Below the pieces are notes generated by a model, which worked only from the letters and a program-made list of their open reading frames with translations, searched no databases and had not been told where the DNA came from. From positions 2,914,001-2,978,000 of the forward strand of contig NZ_CP060398.1 in the NCBI RefSeq assembly GCF_015840915.1: 64,000 nucleotides of DNA. The letters are read 5' to 3'. The first letter of the stretch is position 1. Every line of letters begins with the position of its first letter. Shown piece after piece: positions 1 to 8,835 of this stretch. The DNA comes from Synechococcus sp. CBW1002 (GTDB lineage Bacteria; Cyanobacteriota; Cyanobacteriia; PCC-6307; Cyanobiaceae). A program made the translations under genes and the position numbers.

Positions 1-552
1 CACCACCCCGCAGAAGGAGGCGGGCTGGCGGATCGATCCACCTGTATCTGAGCCGAGGGCTGCAAGGCCTTCGCCGGCTGCCACGGCGGCGGAGCTTCCA
101 CCGGAGCTGCCGCCCGGTACGCAGTCGGGGTCCCAGGGATTGCGGCTGGGTCCGAAGGCCGAGGTCTCGGTGGAGCTGCCCATGGCGAACTCGTCGAGGT
201 TGGTCTTGCCGAGCAGCACGCCGCCGGCGTTCCAGAGCCGCTCGGTGACGGTGGATTCATAGGGCGGAACGAAGCTCTCCAGCATGCGGCTGGAGCAGGT
301 GGTGCGGATCCCCTTGGTGCAGAGGTTGTCCTTGATCGCCAGCGGAACGCCAGCCAGGGGGGGGAGCTCCTCACCCGCGGCCCGGGCCGCATCGATGCGA
401 TCCGCGTCGGCGCGGGCGCGATCGGCGGTCACCTCGAGGAAGGCGTGGATGGCGGGATCCACGGCCTTGATGCGGGCCAGATGGTGATCGGTGAGCTCGC
501 GGGCGGACACCTCGCCGCTGTTCAGCTGCTCACGCCATGCGGCGATCCCCAT
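1..552 (-). CDS. gatA: Asp-tRNA(Asn)/Glu-tRNA(Gln) amidotransferase subunit A, C-terminus cut by window edge
   Basis: Amidase subunit of GatCAB, which converts mischarged Glu-tRNA(Gln) (and Asp-tRNA(Asn)) to the amidated form, releasing ammonia from glutamine in the cytosol. The visible 184 codons start at an ATG (550-552, minus) and read [10 protein letters not shown]. They contain the amidase-signature hallmarks: the catalytic Lys in [12 protein letters not shown], the [13 protein letters not shown] motif, and the Ser-rich GGSSGGSAAAVAAG loop followed by [16 protein letters not shown], which holds the catalytic cis-Ser and Ser nucleophile. The remaining, roughly 300-residue, C-terminal part lies left of position 1. 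It follows rlmB and the DUF1816 gene on the same strand, an arrangement I recall from picocyanobacteria. Assignment is firm. Confidence 0.95.
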   Translation of the reverse strand, partial: MGIAAWREQLNSGEVSARELTDHHLARIKAVDPAIHAFLEVTADRARADADRIDAARAAGEELPPLAGVPLAIKDNLCTKGIRTTCSSRMLESFVPPYESTVTERLWNAGGVLLGKTNLDEFAMGSSTETSAFGPSRNPWDPDCVPGGSSGGSSAAVAAGEGLAALGSDTGGSIRQPASFCGVV

Positions 553-582
553 CCACCCTGATCCCGACTGCGATGGACGCTA

Positions 583-867
583 TCAGTCGGCACCCTCGCC
601 GTCGTCGGGGAATTCGGTCAGGGGTTCGCTCTTGTGGGTGCGTACCAGCTCGTGCTCGATCGATCCGGGCTTCTCTTCGGACAGATCGGCGAGGAAGGCC
701 GGCAGGGCGGCCTCCAGCGAACGGCGCCGCAGGAAGGGGCCGAACCAGTACACGGCTTCGGGGTCATGGGTTTCGATCCGGGCCCACCAGGCCAGTCCCA
801 GCCCATTCACAACACTCCGCGTGGGCCAGAGCAGGGGATTCATCAAAAGGGCGCCAGTCCTTTCCAT
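583..867 (-). CDS. DUF1816 domain protein
   Basis: Small 94-residue cyanobacterial protein of unknown function. The core reads WWARIETHDPEAVYWFGPF, then EAALPAFLADLSEEKPGSI and HELVRTHKSEPLTEF. This is the DUF1816 pattern (aromatic W-W, FGPF turn, then a helix with A.P.F..DL), a fold related to small phycobilisome-linker-like domains. Two in-frame ATGs exist, at 867 and 843; the second (MNPLLWPTRSV) gives 86 residues. It lies between rlmB and gatA on the same strand with short gaps, so co-transcription is likely. Function is not inferable from sequence. Confidence 0.8.
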   Translation of the reverse strand: MERTGALLMNPLLWPTRSVVNGLGLAWWARIETHDPEAVYWFGPFLRRRSLEAALPAFLADLSEEKPGSIEHELVRTHKSEPLTEFPDDGEGAD

Positions 868-903
868 TCTGCCCAGGTCATCGGCCTCTGATCCGCCATG
901 CCG

Positions 904-2982
904 TCAGAGCCGGATATCTCCGTCAAAGCCGGAAGCGGCGCCGTAGGCATCACCAGTCTCGGAGGCGGTGAAGTCGTCGCTGACGAGCGCGTCCGGGGCC
1001 GGATCCTCCAACGGGGTGCCAGCTCCCTGGTCCTGCAGCCCGTGATCCTCAGCAGCGCTGCTGCCACCGGAATGGACCAGGGCAGCACTGGTGCCGGCCA
1101 TCGGGAGGTCGGCAGCGTCGTGACCGACGGTGCCCAGGAGGGGAGACCCAAGCTGAGCAGACTCTGGAGGGGCGGCCTCCAGGGGGGCTGGGTCCAATTC
1201 GGCCGTGTCGAGCGGGGAATTGGCGAGATCGAGAGTGCTGCGATCGGCAGGGTCGGGATCAGGGGTGTCGACCAAGTTGATGGCCTCCTGGATCAGTCCC
1301 TGGCTGTCGACAGGTTGCGCGGATGCGGCTGCCTCGGGTGCGTCTTCGTCGTCCAACTCTGGTTCGCTGGAGACAGCCGGCATGGTGACAGCTGCGGCAC
1401 TGGGCAGGGCCGGCCGCACAATCCGCGGCGCCGGAGCGGAGCCCAGCACGGTCTTCATCCAGCTGCGGCGGGCCACCTCGTAGAGCATCAGGGCCGTGGC
1501 CACCGAGGCATTGAGACTGGGGGTGGCGCCCCGCAGGGGAATGCGCACCAGCTGGTCGCAGGAGCGGCGGGTGAGCATCGACAGCCCGTCACCTTCTGAG
1601 CCGGTAACGATCACCAGCGGACCATCCAGGTCAGCCTCCTCGAGGGTGACGCTGCCTTCGCTGGCCAGGCCTACGACGCGATAGCCCTCCTTCTTGAGGG
1701 TGTCCAGGGCGCGGTTGAGGTTCACCACCCGGGCCACCGGCAGATGTTCGAGGGCGCCGGCGGCCACCTTGGCCACTGAGCCGGTCAGGCCGGCGCTGCG
1801 GCGTTGGGGCAGGACCAGGCCGTGGGCCCCGAGGGCTTCGGCGCTGCGGGCGATCGCGCCCAGGTTGTGGGGATCGGTGACGCTGTCGAGGGCCATCAGC
1901 AGGGGCGGTTCGCCGATCTCGCGACAGCCCTCGATCAGGCTGGGCAGATCGAGGGTTTCGGCCGCGGCGGTCTGCAGCACGATCCCTTGATGCACGGCCC
2001 CGCTGGTGAGCTGGCCGAGGCGGGCCCAGGTGACCTCCTCCACCAGCACACCACTGGCCTTGGCCTCCCGCAGCAGCTGCAGGAATTTGGGGCTGAAGCG
2101 CATCTCCGGCGTGCACCAGACCCGGTGAATCGGCCGGCCGCTTTCCAGAGCCGCCTGGGCGGCATGACGGCCCCAGAGCAGGTCCGGAGGAGTGTCGCCG
2201 CCGAAGCTTTCCGATTCGCCGCTGGGTTCGGGCTCCTGTCGGCTGGCCGGCGGCCGCTCGTCGCTGTGGCCCGGCCGGCTGAACCGGTTGCCATCGCGGC
2301 TGCTGCTGCCCGCGAAGCGGGAGCCGCCGCCGGCGAAGCGGGAGCCACCGCTGGAGGAGCGCGAACCGCCGCCACCGAAGCGGGAACCCCCGGCGGCAAA
2401 GCGGCTGCTGCCGGCTGCACGCCCTTCGAAACGGCGCGGTTCCCCACGACTCATGCCACGACGCAGCTCGCCCGTGCTGTCGTCGCCGCGGGCTTCCAAG
2501 GGCCGTCGTTCGAAGCTGCGTCCTTCCGGCCGCCGCTCCGGCCGATCGCCGCGCTCGTCGCGAGCATCGCTGCGGCCGGCGAAACGCTGGGGCGGCTTGC
2601 CGAAGGGCCGATCGCCGCCGCGATCACGCATCTGGCCGCGGGGCTCGAAACGCCCTCCCTGGCCGGCGGGGCGTCGCCCTTCGCTGCGGCCGCCTTCCGG
2701 CCGGCTTCGCTCGATTCGGCGCGCATCCGGTCGCCGCCCATCAGGCCGACCTGCCGCTGACCCCTCGCCCCGAGCCTCTGTGCGTCCGCCCCAGCTGCCT
2801 CGACCGGCGGCGCCTCCCGGGCGCGGTCGGCCGAAGCGGGGATGTCGCTCACCGTCGCGCCCGCCATCCCGGGCTCCGTCCCGTCCACTCTCGCGTCCGC
2901 CATCCCGTCCGTTGTCCCGTGCTCCGTCCCGTCCTCCCCGGCCGATGGATTTGTCCGGTTGGCGATCGAACCGTGGGCTCAT
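904..2982 (-). CDS. rlmB: 23S rRNA 2'-O-methyltransferase, TrmH/SpoU family, with long RGG-rich N-terminus
   Basis: SPOUT-class methyltransferase expected to 2'-O-methylate 23S rRNA (RlmB-like). I chose the ATG at 2982 (MSPRFDRQPDKS), 25 nt after the mrnC stop; longer versions overlap mrnC. Layout of the 692 residues: about 250 N-terminal residues rich in Arg, Gly, Asp and Ser, with repeated GGSRF-type units; the substrate-binding domain (DLLWGRHAAQAALESG to GIVLQTAA); then the knotted domain with DSVTDPHNLGAIARSAEALG, VIVTGSEGDGLSMLTRR and PSLNASVATALMLYE, which are SPOUT motifs 1-3. About 150 further residues form an acidic, Ala/Asp/Glu-rich tail. The catalytic core is typical; both tails are unusual in length and look disordered. 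Confidence 0.9.
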   Translation of the reverse strand: MSPRFDRQPDKSIGRGGRDGARDNGRDGGRESGRDGARDGGRDGERHPRFGRPRPGGAAGRGSWGGRTEARGEGSAAGRPDGRRPDARRIERSRPEGGRSEGRRPAGQGGRFEPRGQMRDRGGDRPFGKPPQRFAGRSDARDERGDRPERRPEGRSFERRPLEARGDDSTGELRRGMSRGEPRRFEGRAAGSSRFAAGGSRFGGGGSRSSSGGSRFAGGGSRFAGSSSRDGNRFSRPGHSDERPPASRQEPEPSGESESFGGDTPPDLLWGRHAAQAALESGRPIHRVWCTPEMRFSPKFLQLLREAKASGVLVEEVTWARLGQLTSGAVHQGIVLQTAAAETLDLPSLIEGCREIGEPPLLMALDSVTDPHNLGAIARSAEALGAHGLVLPQRRSAGLTGSVAKVAAGALEHLPVARVVNLNRALDTLKKEGYRVVGLASEGSVTLEEADLDGPLVIVTGSEGDGLSMLTRRSCDQLVRIPLRGATPSLNASVATALMLYEVARRSWMKTVLGSAPAPRIVRPALPSAAAVTMPAVSSEPELDDEDAPEAAASAQPVDSQGLIQEAINLVDTPDPDPADRSTLDLANSPLDTAELDPAPLEAAPPESAQLGSPLLGTVGHDAADLPMAGTSAALVHSGGSSAAEDHGLQDQGAGTPLEDPAPDALVSDDFTASETGDAYGAASGFDGDIRL

Positions 2983-3007
2983 GGTGATGTCGGCGGATGG
3001 AACGGGG

Positions 3008-3454
3008 TTATGGGTCGGTCTCCTCCAGGTGATCGAGCAGCTTGGCGAGCCGCTGCGGATTCTGCAAAAAGAGCCAGCCCACCATTGTCTCAAATCCCGT
3101 CGCCTGGCCGTAGGTGGCTGAATCACCCCGCCGCGGCCCGCGACCGGCCCGATTCCGACCCCGTCGCACCAGGTCGCGCTCCTGCTCGTCCAGCAGCGGC
3201 TCAAGCCGCAGCAGGGCACGGGCCTGGGCCTCCGCCTTCACAGCTCCCACCACGGCCCGATGCAGGGTGACGGAGCGCTCGGCCCGGTCGCAGTGGCGCC
3301 GTCGCTGGTGCAGCTCCCAGACGGCATCACCGAGCCAGGCCAGCTGCAGGGGGCCGAGAGGCATGCCGGGTGGCACGGCAGGAATGGCCGCGAGCCAGGC
3401 AGTGGAGGAAGCTCCTGCCGAGCTGGCACTGGCTGCCGTCTCAGGCGGTGGCAA
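3008..3454 (-). CDS. mrnC: Mini-ribonuclease III
   Basis: 148-residue RNase III catalytic domain without a double-stranded RNA-binding domain. In Bacillus the family matures 23S rRNA. The sequence LGDAVWELHQRRRH carries the conserved LGDAVxE signature (Asp and Glu ligands of the metal centre). The later conserved acidic region reads GDSATYGQATGFETMVGWLF, close to the usual YRxATGFEALIGYLY. Its stop lies 25 nt before rlmB, another rRNA enzyme, and its start overlaps the STAS gene by 14 nt, so the three probably form an operon. Confidence 0.9.
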   Translation of the reverse strand: MPPPETAASASSAGASSTAWLAAIPAVPPGMPLGPLQLAWLGDAVWELHQRRRHCDRAERSVTLHRAVVGAVKAEAQARALLRLEPLLDEQERDLVRRGRNRAGRGPRRGDSATYGQATGFETMVGWLFLQNPQRLAKLLDHLEETDP

Positions 3455-3881
3455 GGCTGGCCAGGGCCGTGGGCAGGTCGGGCTGCAGGTGGAGGAAGGC
3501 TTCGAGCCGCACCAGCTTCACGGTCTGCACCACGCGGGCGTTGCCCACCACCACGAAGCCGGTGCCATCAGTGGTGCACTGCTTGGCGAGCTGCACCAGG
3601 GCGCCGAGGCCGGAGGAATCGATGAAATCGATCCGGCTGAGGTCGATCACCACAGGCAGGGCCTCGCCGGTGAGCTGGGCAACGACGAATTCGTTGAACT
3701 GCTTGTCCGAGTAGGCGTCGAGCTGACCGGTGAAATGAAACAGCAGACAATCGCTGCGGCGCTCGCAACCGCCGCGCAGGGACACCGTGAGTCGTTGCAG
3801 GTCGTTGATCGCTCCAGCTCCCGTCACAGGACGAATGCGCGCAGTGTAGGGATATCGCCGCCAACGTCCTGAAGGTGACAC
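3441..3881 (-). CDS. STAS-domain protein (anti-sigma-factor-antagonist-like)
   Basis: Single STAS domain, the fold of SpoIIAA/RsbV. Core strands and the phospho-acceptor loop are visible: LLFHFTGQLDAYSDKQF, then LPVVIDLSRIDFIDSSGLGA, where the Ser pair in DSSGLG is the usual phosphorylated site, then GTGFVVVGNARVVQTVKLV. The 146-residue version starts at 3881. The first ~30 residues do not look conserved, and a GTG start at the VSLRGGCERR position would give a more typical ~115-residue protein. It overlaps mrnC by 14 nt. Partner kinase or sigma factor is not visible here. Confidence 0.85.
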   Translation of the reverse strand: MSPSGRWRRYPYTARIRPVTGAGAINDLQRLTVSLRGGCERRSDCLLFHFTGQLDAYSDKQFNEFVVAQLTGEALPVVIDLSRIDFIDSSGLGALVQLAKQCTTDGTGFVVVGNARVVQTVKLVRLEAFLHLQPDLPTALASLATA

Positions 3882-3915
3882 AGACTGCAGATGAGGCAGG
3901 CTGGGCTCAGCCTTT

Positions 3916-5085
3916 TCAGGGCGTTTTGTCCAGACGCCGGTCCGCCATCAGCGCCGCGAAGCGGCCGAAGTGGTGATCGGCGTCGTGGGGGCCGGGGCTG
4001 GCTTCCGGGTGGTACTGCACGCCGAACACCGGTTGGTGCCGCAGGGCCAGAGCCGCCACCGTGCCGTCGTTGAGATTGAGATGGGTCACCGTCACCCGCT
4101 CTTCGGGCAGGGAGGTGGCGTCGATCGCGAAGCCATGGTTCTGGCTGGTGATCTCCACCGAACCCGGTGAGCCGCAGGGATGGTTGAGGCCGCGGTGGCC
4201 GTAGCCGAGCTTGAAGGTGGTGCCGCCCAGGGCCAGACCGAGGATCTGGTGACCGAGGCAGATGCCGAACACCGGCAGATCGGGCTGCTTCAGCAGGCCC
4301 TTGGCCAGATGGATGCCACTGCTCACCGCCGACGGATCACCGGGGCCATTGGAGAGGAACACCCCCTCCGGCTGCAGTGCCAGCACCTGCTCAAGGCTGG
4401 CATCGGACGGCAGGACCGTGACCGTGCAGCCGTGGGCCACGAGCCGATCGAGGATGGCCCGCTTGATGCCGAAATCGATCGCCACCACCCGGTAGGGCTG
4501 CTCAGGCCCCGACTGCAGGCGCGTATCGAAGCCGGCAGCGCAGGGTCGATCCCAGTCGTAGGGCTGGCGGGTGCTCACCTGTTCGGCGAGGTTCAGGCCT
4601 GTCATCACCGGGGCCTCACGCACCTGCTCCAGCAGGGCCTGGGGGGTGGTGCCGTCGCTGCTGATCGCCCCGTTAATGGCGCCGCCCTCGCGCAGATGGC
4701 GCACCAGGGCACGGGTGTCGATGCCGCGGATGCCCACCACCCCATGCTGCTGCAGCCAGCCATCGAGATCACCCTCGGACCGCCAGCTGCTGGCCACAGG
4801 CGACAGCTGGCGGGCGATCACGCCACGCACGTGGGGCGCCTCCGCCTCCTGATCGGCGGCGTTGACCCCGGTGTTGCCCAGCTCCGGATAGGTGAAGGTG
4901 ACCAGTTGGCCCGTGTAACTAGGGTCGGTCATCACTTCCTGATACCCGCTCATGCCGGTGTTGAACACCACCTCACCGAGGGCGGTGCCGATGGCCCCGA
5001 AGGCCGTGCCGCGCAGCAGGGTGCCATCGGCGAGCACCAGCAGGGCGGCGGAGGTGGGCTCTGGCACGGCGCTCAGGTGCGACAT
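3916..5085 (-). CDS. carA: Carbamoyl-phosphate synthase small (glutaminase) subunit
   Basis: Glutaminase subunit supplying ammonia to CarB for carbamoyl phosphate, feeding arginine and pyrimidine synthesis. The N-terminal CarA domain begins [18 protein letters not shown] and includes [21 protein letters not shown]. The class I glutamine amidotransferase domain has the nucleophile elbow [17 protein letters not shown], the GHRGLNHPC loop and the catalytic His/Glu in [15 protein letters not shown] use the ATG at 5085 ([10 protein letters not shown], 389 aa); an ATG at 5097 adds four residues and has an AGG just upstream, so it is equally possible. It lies between trpD and the STAS gene on the same strand. 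Confidence 0.95.
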   Translation of the reverse strand: MSHLSAVPEPTSAALLVLADGTLLRGTAFGAIGTALGEVVFNTGMSGYQEVMTDPSYTGQLVTFTYPELGNTGVNAADQEAEAPHVRGVIARQLSPVASSWRSEGDLDGWLQQHGVVGIRGIDTRALVRHLREGGAINGAISSDGTTPQALLEQVREAPVMTGLNLAEQVSTRQPYDWDRPCAAGFDTRLQSGPEQPYRVVAIDFGIKRAILDRLVAHGCTVTVLPSDASLEQVLALQPEGVFLSNGPGDPSAVSSGIHLAKGLLKQPDLPVFGICLGHQILGLALGGTTFKLGYGHRGLNHPCGSPGSVEITSQNHGFAIDATSLPEERVTVTHLNLNDGTVAALALRHQPVFGVQYHPEASPGPHDADHHFGRFAALMADRRLDKTP

Positions 5086-5165
5086 CGCCCCGATCATCCC
5101 TGAAGACCCCGGCGGTGAGTGTTCGCTGCCGTTGGTCCCTTGCTGCTTCGCCTCGCTGCTCCGCC

Positions 5166-6200
5166 TCAGGCCGCCGCCAGCTGGTGCCGCAGGGCCAGCA
5201 GACGCTGCCAGGCCCCGTCGCCGGTCAGCACGCCCAGAGCCTGTTCGAGGCCCGTCGGGATCGAGGCTGCCCGGCCGGCGGCCCACAGCACCAGGGCGGC
5301 GTTGAGGGCCACCACATCGCGCTGGGCGGTGGTGCCGCGGCCCTGCAGCACGGCTTCGAGGATCGCCGCATTGGTGGCGACATCCCCGCCGGCCAGGGCC
5401 GCCAGAGGTGCCGGGGTGAGGCCAAGGTCGGTGGGGTCGAGCGTCTCCTGGCGAATCGTGCCGTTCTCCAGCAACCGCAGCGCATTGGGGCCCGAGAGGG
5501 AGGCTTCATCGAGGCCGCCGTGGCCATGAACCACCACGGCCCGCTCCAGGTCGAGGCGCTGCAGGGCCTCGGCCATCGGATCCAGCAGATCGTCACGGGC
5601 TACGCCGAGCACCTGGGCATCGGGTCGCAGCGGGTTCACCAGCGGTCCGAGCAGGTTGAACACGGTGCGCACCCCCAGGCTGCGGCGCAGCGGGGCCAGT
5701 CCCACCAGGGCCGGATGCCAGCCCGGCGCGAACAGGAAGGTGAGCCCCGTCTCTTCCAGGGCCGCCACCACCTGGGGCTGGGGAGCCTGCAGCCGCAGGC
5801 CGAGGGCTTCGAGCACGTCGGCCGAGCCCACCCGTCCGCTGGCACTGCGGTTGCCGTGCTTGGCGACATGGGCGCCGGCAGCCGCCGCCACGAAGGCCAC
5901 GGCGGTGGAGATGTTGAAACTGTCGGCCCCATCCCCACCGGTGCCGCAGGTATCCACCAGGAACAGGGGCGGCCGGGGCCCGGGCAGCGGACAGGCCTGG
6001 CGCAGCACCTCTGCCAGGGCGGCCAGTTCCTCGCCGTTGACGCCCTTGGCCCGCAGGCTGGCCAGCAGGGCCCCGGTCTGCACCGGCTCCAGCTGCTCCT
6101 CCAGCCAGGCCCGCATCAGGGCGGTGGCCTGCTCGCCGCTGAGGTCGCGCCCCGCCAGCAACTGCTCCAGCAGCACCGGCGGCGACAGGGGATGGGCCAT
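5166..6200 (-). CDS. trpD: Anthranilate phosphoribosyltransferase
   Basis: Second committed enzyme of tryptophan synthesis: joins anthranilate to PRPP, releasing pyrophosphate. The 344-residue length is normal. Diagnostic motifs are [18 protein letters not shown] (residues ~83-100, the PRPP-binding GTGGD and NxST loops) and [19 protein letters not shown] (~111-129, the KHGNRS anthranilate loop); a second Asp-Glu pair occurs later in GLDEASL. Start ATG at 6200. It lies 80 nt upstream of carA in the same direction. Confidence 0.95.
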   Translation of the reverse strand: MAHPLSPPVLLEQLLAGRDLSGEQATALMRAWLEEQLEPVQTGALLASLRAKGVNGEELAALAEVLRQACPLPGPRPPLFLVDTCGTGGDGADSFNISTAVAFVAAAAGAHVAKHGNRSASGRVGSADVLEALGLRLQAPQPQVVAALEETGLTFLFAPGWHPALVGLAPLRRSLGVRTVFNLLGPLVNPLRPDAQVLGVARDDLLDPMAEALQRLDLERAVVVHGHGGLDEASLSGPNALRLLENGTIRQETLDPTDLGLTPAPLAALAGGDVATNAAILEAVLQGRGTTAQRDVVALNAALVLWAAGRAASIPTGLEQALGVLTGDGAWQRLLALRHQLAAA

Positions 6201-6240
6201 CGAATCACTGCGGCTGCCGGCAGGCTAGGGATCGGGGCCG

Positions 6241-6576
6241 TCAGGGCTCCTGATCGGCTGTGTCGAAGCCCGACCCCACCGGTTCGTTGGCGGCGGCGGC
6301 GGCTCCAGGCCGGAAGCCCGCCGCCCAGATGGCGCGGGTGCGCTGATGCAAGGCCTGCCGCTCCAGTCCCCAGAGGCGCAGCACTTTCTCCAGATCGTCC
6401 TGCACGTCGCGGGCGCCGGGGAAGCCCTGGTAGCGCATCAACAGGCGGGCCGCATCGACCAGATCCGCCTCGGTGGGCGTGGCGGCGGCGAGCAGGCGAT
6501 CGACCGTGTCGCGGTCGCTGGCGTGGAGCGGATGGCTCTGCTCGTTCTGGTTGGGGGCCGACGGATCGGAGGCCAT
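6241..6576 (-). CDS. DUF3288 family protein
   Basis: 111-residue cyanobacterial protein of unknown function. The conserved segment runs QSHPLHASDRDTVDRLLAA, then LVDAARLLMRYQGFPGARD and DDLEKVLRLWGL, matching the DUF3288 pattern (HPLYxxDRxxVDxLL ... RYxGFPGAxDIQxDL). I chose ATG 6576 (MASDPSAPNQNEQ); a longer frame to 6705 adds 43 residues with no family resemblance and overlaps the divergent ABC gene. The C-terminal ~20 residues (Ala- and Gly-rich) are variable. Confidence 0.8.
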   Translation of the reverse strand: MASDPSAPNQNEQSHPLHASDRDTVDRLLAAATPTEADLVDAARLLMRYQGFPGARDVQDDLEKVLRLWGLERQALHQRTRAIWAAGFRPGAAAAANEPVGSGFDTADQEP

Positions 6577-6679
6577 GGGCTGCGCGGGCAGGGCAGCGTT
6601 CCAGCCTGGGGCATGGCGCCGACGCGGCGGTGGAGCACCCTCCGTAAGTTGGACCTTCGCTTCGCCGCACGGCCCTGCC

Positions 6680-8434
6680 ATGAGCGCCCCACGGCTCGCC
6701 CTCATCCTTCGCTACCTGCGCCCGCACCGACGAACGGTGCTGCTCGGGGCGGCGGTGCTGGTGGTGGTGAACCTGCTGAGCGTGTCGATTCCCCTGCAGG
6801 TGCGGGGGGTGATCGACGATCTGCAGGATGGCTTCTCCATGCAGGATGTGCTGCGCCAGGCGGCGCTGATCCTGGCGCTGGCCACCGTGATGGGGGCGGC
6901 GCGGCTGTGGTCACGGATGCTGGTGTTCGGCGTGGGCCGCCAGGTGGAGGCGACCCTCAAGGAGCGCATCTTCAGCCACCTGCTGCGCCAGGAGCCGGGC
7001 TGGGTGCAGGCCACCGGCAGCGGTGAGCTGATCAGCCGCGCCACCAGCGATGTCGAGAACGTGCGCCGGCTGCTGGGCTTTGCCGTGCTCAGCCTCACCA
7101 ACACCGCCCTCGCCTATGCCCTGACCCTGCCGGCGATGCTGATGATCGACCCCTGGCTCAGCCTGGCGGCGGTGGGGTTGTATCCGCTCATGCTGATGGT
7201 GGTGCGCCTGTTCGGCGGCCGCATGATGCGTCAGCAGCGTCGCCAGCAGGAAAGCCTGGCTGGCCTCAGCGACCTGATCCAGGAAGACCTCTCCGGCATC
7301 AGCGCCATCAAGATCTACGGCCAGGAGCGCACCGAGCAGGGGGCCTTCGCAGCCCGCAACCGCGTCTATCGCGATGCCGCCCTGGGGCTGGCCCGGACCC
7401 GCAGCACCCTGTTCCCCCTGCTGGAGGGCATTTCCTCGATCAGCCTGCTGCTTCTCCTGGCCCTGGGCAGCGGCCAGCTGGAGAGCGGCCGGCTCACGAT
7501 CGGCGATCTGGTGGCCCTGATCCTCTTTGTGGAGCGGCTGGTGTTCCCCACCGCCCTGCTCGGCTTCACGCTCAACACCTTCCAGACCGGGCAGGTGAGC
7601 CTGGAGCGGGTCGAAGAGCTGCTGCAGCGTCAGCCGCAGATCGTGTCGCCCATACAGCCTGTGCCCGCGACCCAGCCGCCCCGGGGGGGGCTGGAGGCCC
7701 GCGGCCTCTGTGTGCGCTACCCCGACGCTCCCCGACCGGCCCTGGTGGATGTGTGCTTCCGGCTGGAGCCCGGTGAGCTGGTGGCGGTGGTGGGGCCGGT
7801 GGGCTGCGGCAAGACCACCCTGGTGCGGGCCCTGGGGCGGATGGTGACCGTGGAGCCCGGTCAGCTGTTCCTCGATGGGGTCGACGTGACCGACCTGTCG
7901 CTGCCGGATCTGCGCGAGCGGGTGGCGGTGGTGCCCCAGGAGGGCTATCTGTTCACGGCAACCCTGGCGGACAACCTGCGCTACGGAGTTCCGGAGGCGC
8001 CGCAGGAGCGGGTCGAGCTGGCGGCCCGGCAGGCCCGCCTCGAGGCTGATGTGAAGGGTTTCCCCGATGGCTACGCCACCCTGGTGGGCGAGCGGGGCAT
8101 CACCCTCAGCGGCGGCCAGCGCCAGCGTGCCGCCCTCGGCCGGGCCCTGCTGGTGGAGGCACCCCTGCTGGTGCTCGACGATGCCCTGGCCAGCGTGGAC
8201 AACACCACGGCGTCTGAAATCCTGGCCTCGGTGCGTCAGCAGCAGGGCCGCACGATCCTGATGGTGAGCCACCAGCTCTCGGCCGCCGCCGCCTGCGACC
8301 GCGTGCTGGTGCTGGAGGATGGCCGCCTGGTGCAACAGGGTCACCACCGCGATCTGATCCATCAGAGCGGCACCTACCGGCGCCTGTGGGAGCGGCAACA
8401 GGCTGAGGAGCGGCTGCAGGTGGTCGAGGCCTGA
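6680..8434 (+). CDS. ABC transporter, fused permease and ATPase (lipid/multidrug exporter type)
   Basis: 584-residue half-transporter of the MsbA/LmrA exporter type, expected to act as a dimer in the cytoplasmic membrane. The six-helix domain starts LALILRYLRPHRRTVLLGAA. The ATPase domain follows from ~residue 345, with Walker A VGPVGCGKTT, Q-loop VVPQEGYLF, signature LSGGQRQRAALGRALL, Walker B APLLVLDDALASVD and the H-loop VSHQLSAAA. Start ATG at 6680 (MSAPRLALIL); the frame runs open upstream to 6473 but overlaps the divergent DUF3288 gene. Substrate cannot be read from sequence. Confidence 0.9.
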   Translation: MSAPRLALILRYLRPHRRTVLLGAAVLVVVNLLSVSIPLQVRGVIDDLQDGFSMQDVLRQAALILALATVMGAARLWSRMLVFGVGRQVEATLKERIFSHLLRQEPGWVQATGSGELISRATSDVENVRRLLGFAVLSLTNTALAYALTLPAMLMIDPWLSLAAVGLYPLMLMVVRLFGGRMMRQQRRQQESLAGLSDLIQEDLSGISAIKIYGQERTEQGAFAARNRVYRDAALGLARTRSTLFPLLEGISSISLLLLLALGSGQLESGRLTIGDLVALILFVERLVFPTALLGFTLNTFQTGQVSLERVEELLQRQPQIVSPIQPVPATQPPRGGLEARGLCVRYPDAPRPALVDVCFRLEPGELVAVVGPVGCGKTTLVRALGRMVTVEPGQLFLDGVDVTDLSLPDLRERVAVVPQEGYLFTATLADNLRYGVPEAPQERVELAARQARLEADVKGFPDGYATLVGERGITLSGGQRQRAALGRALLVEAPLLVLDDALASVDNTTASEILASVRQQQGRTILMVSHQLSAAAACDRVLVLEDGRLVQQGHHRDLIHQSGTYRRLWERQQAEERLQVVEA

Positions 8435-8544
8435 ACCCTCCCTGTTGGGATCGACTGCCTGAAGTGATGTTGAGGGCTGCGGACAACACCGCTGCGGCCC
8501 GCTTATGTGAGAGCACCCATCTTCTCTGCCGGGACCCCGACCCC

Positions 8545-8808
8545 ATGGATCCCTCCAAGGGCTACAACCTGCGCTGCACGCTCACCTTCGGTGACATCTA
8601 CGGCCAGATCCTGATCTGGATGCTGGTGATCTTCGCCAGCCTTGCGGCTGGCATGGCGCTGATGGGAGCCAGCAAGCCGATCTTCGCCCTGGTGGGAGTG
8701 GGCGTGATCCTGGTGCTGTCGTTGCCGTTCCTGTTGTTCGCCTTCACGACCACCCTGTTGAACCACATTGCCCTGGAGCCCAGCGCGACTGGCGGTGGCC
8801 CTTCCTAG
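8545..8808 (+). CDS. Small membrane protein, two transmembrane helices
   Basis: 87 residues from ATG 8545 (MDPSKGYNLRCTLTFGDIYG). Two hydrophobic helices are clear, QILIWMLVIFASLAAGMAL and FALVGVGVILVLSLPFLLFA, linked by a short loop (MGASKP). It lies 110 nt after the ABC exporter and 27 nt before msrA, on the same strand. I do not recognise the family beyond a generic short cyanobacterial membrane protein. The frame opens earlier at 8464, but those residues do not look like protein. Confidence 0.65.
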   Translation: MDPSKGYNLRCTLTFGDIYGQILIWMLVIFASLAAGMALMGASKPIFALVGVGVILVLSLPFLLFAFTTTLLNHIALEPSATGGGPS

Positions 8809-8835
8809 GCTCGTTTTCTCTCGGTTCCCATCTCT

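Noticed and set aside
1804-3121. Long plus-strand frames opposite rlmB
   Set aside because: Shadows of a GC-rich, low-complexity gene; compositionally Pro/Ala/Arg-rich with no domain, whereas the minus strand has clear SPOUT motifs.
5115-6647. 510-codon plus-strand frame opposite trpD and the DUF3288 gene
   Set aside because: Antisense frame created by high GC third positions; trpD motifs on the other strand are unambiguous.
6911-8398. 495-codon minus-strand frame opposite the ABC exporter
   Set aside because: His/Gln/Gly-rich antisense shadow; the plus strand carries Walker A, signature and Walker B.
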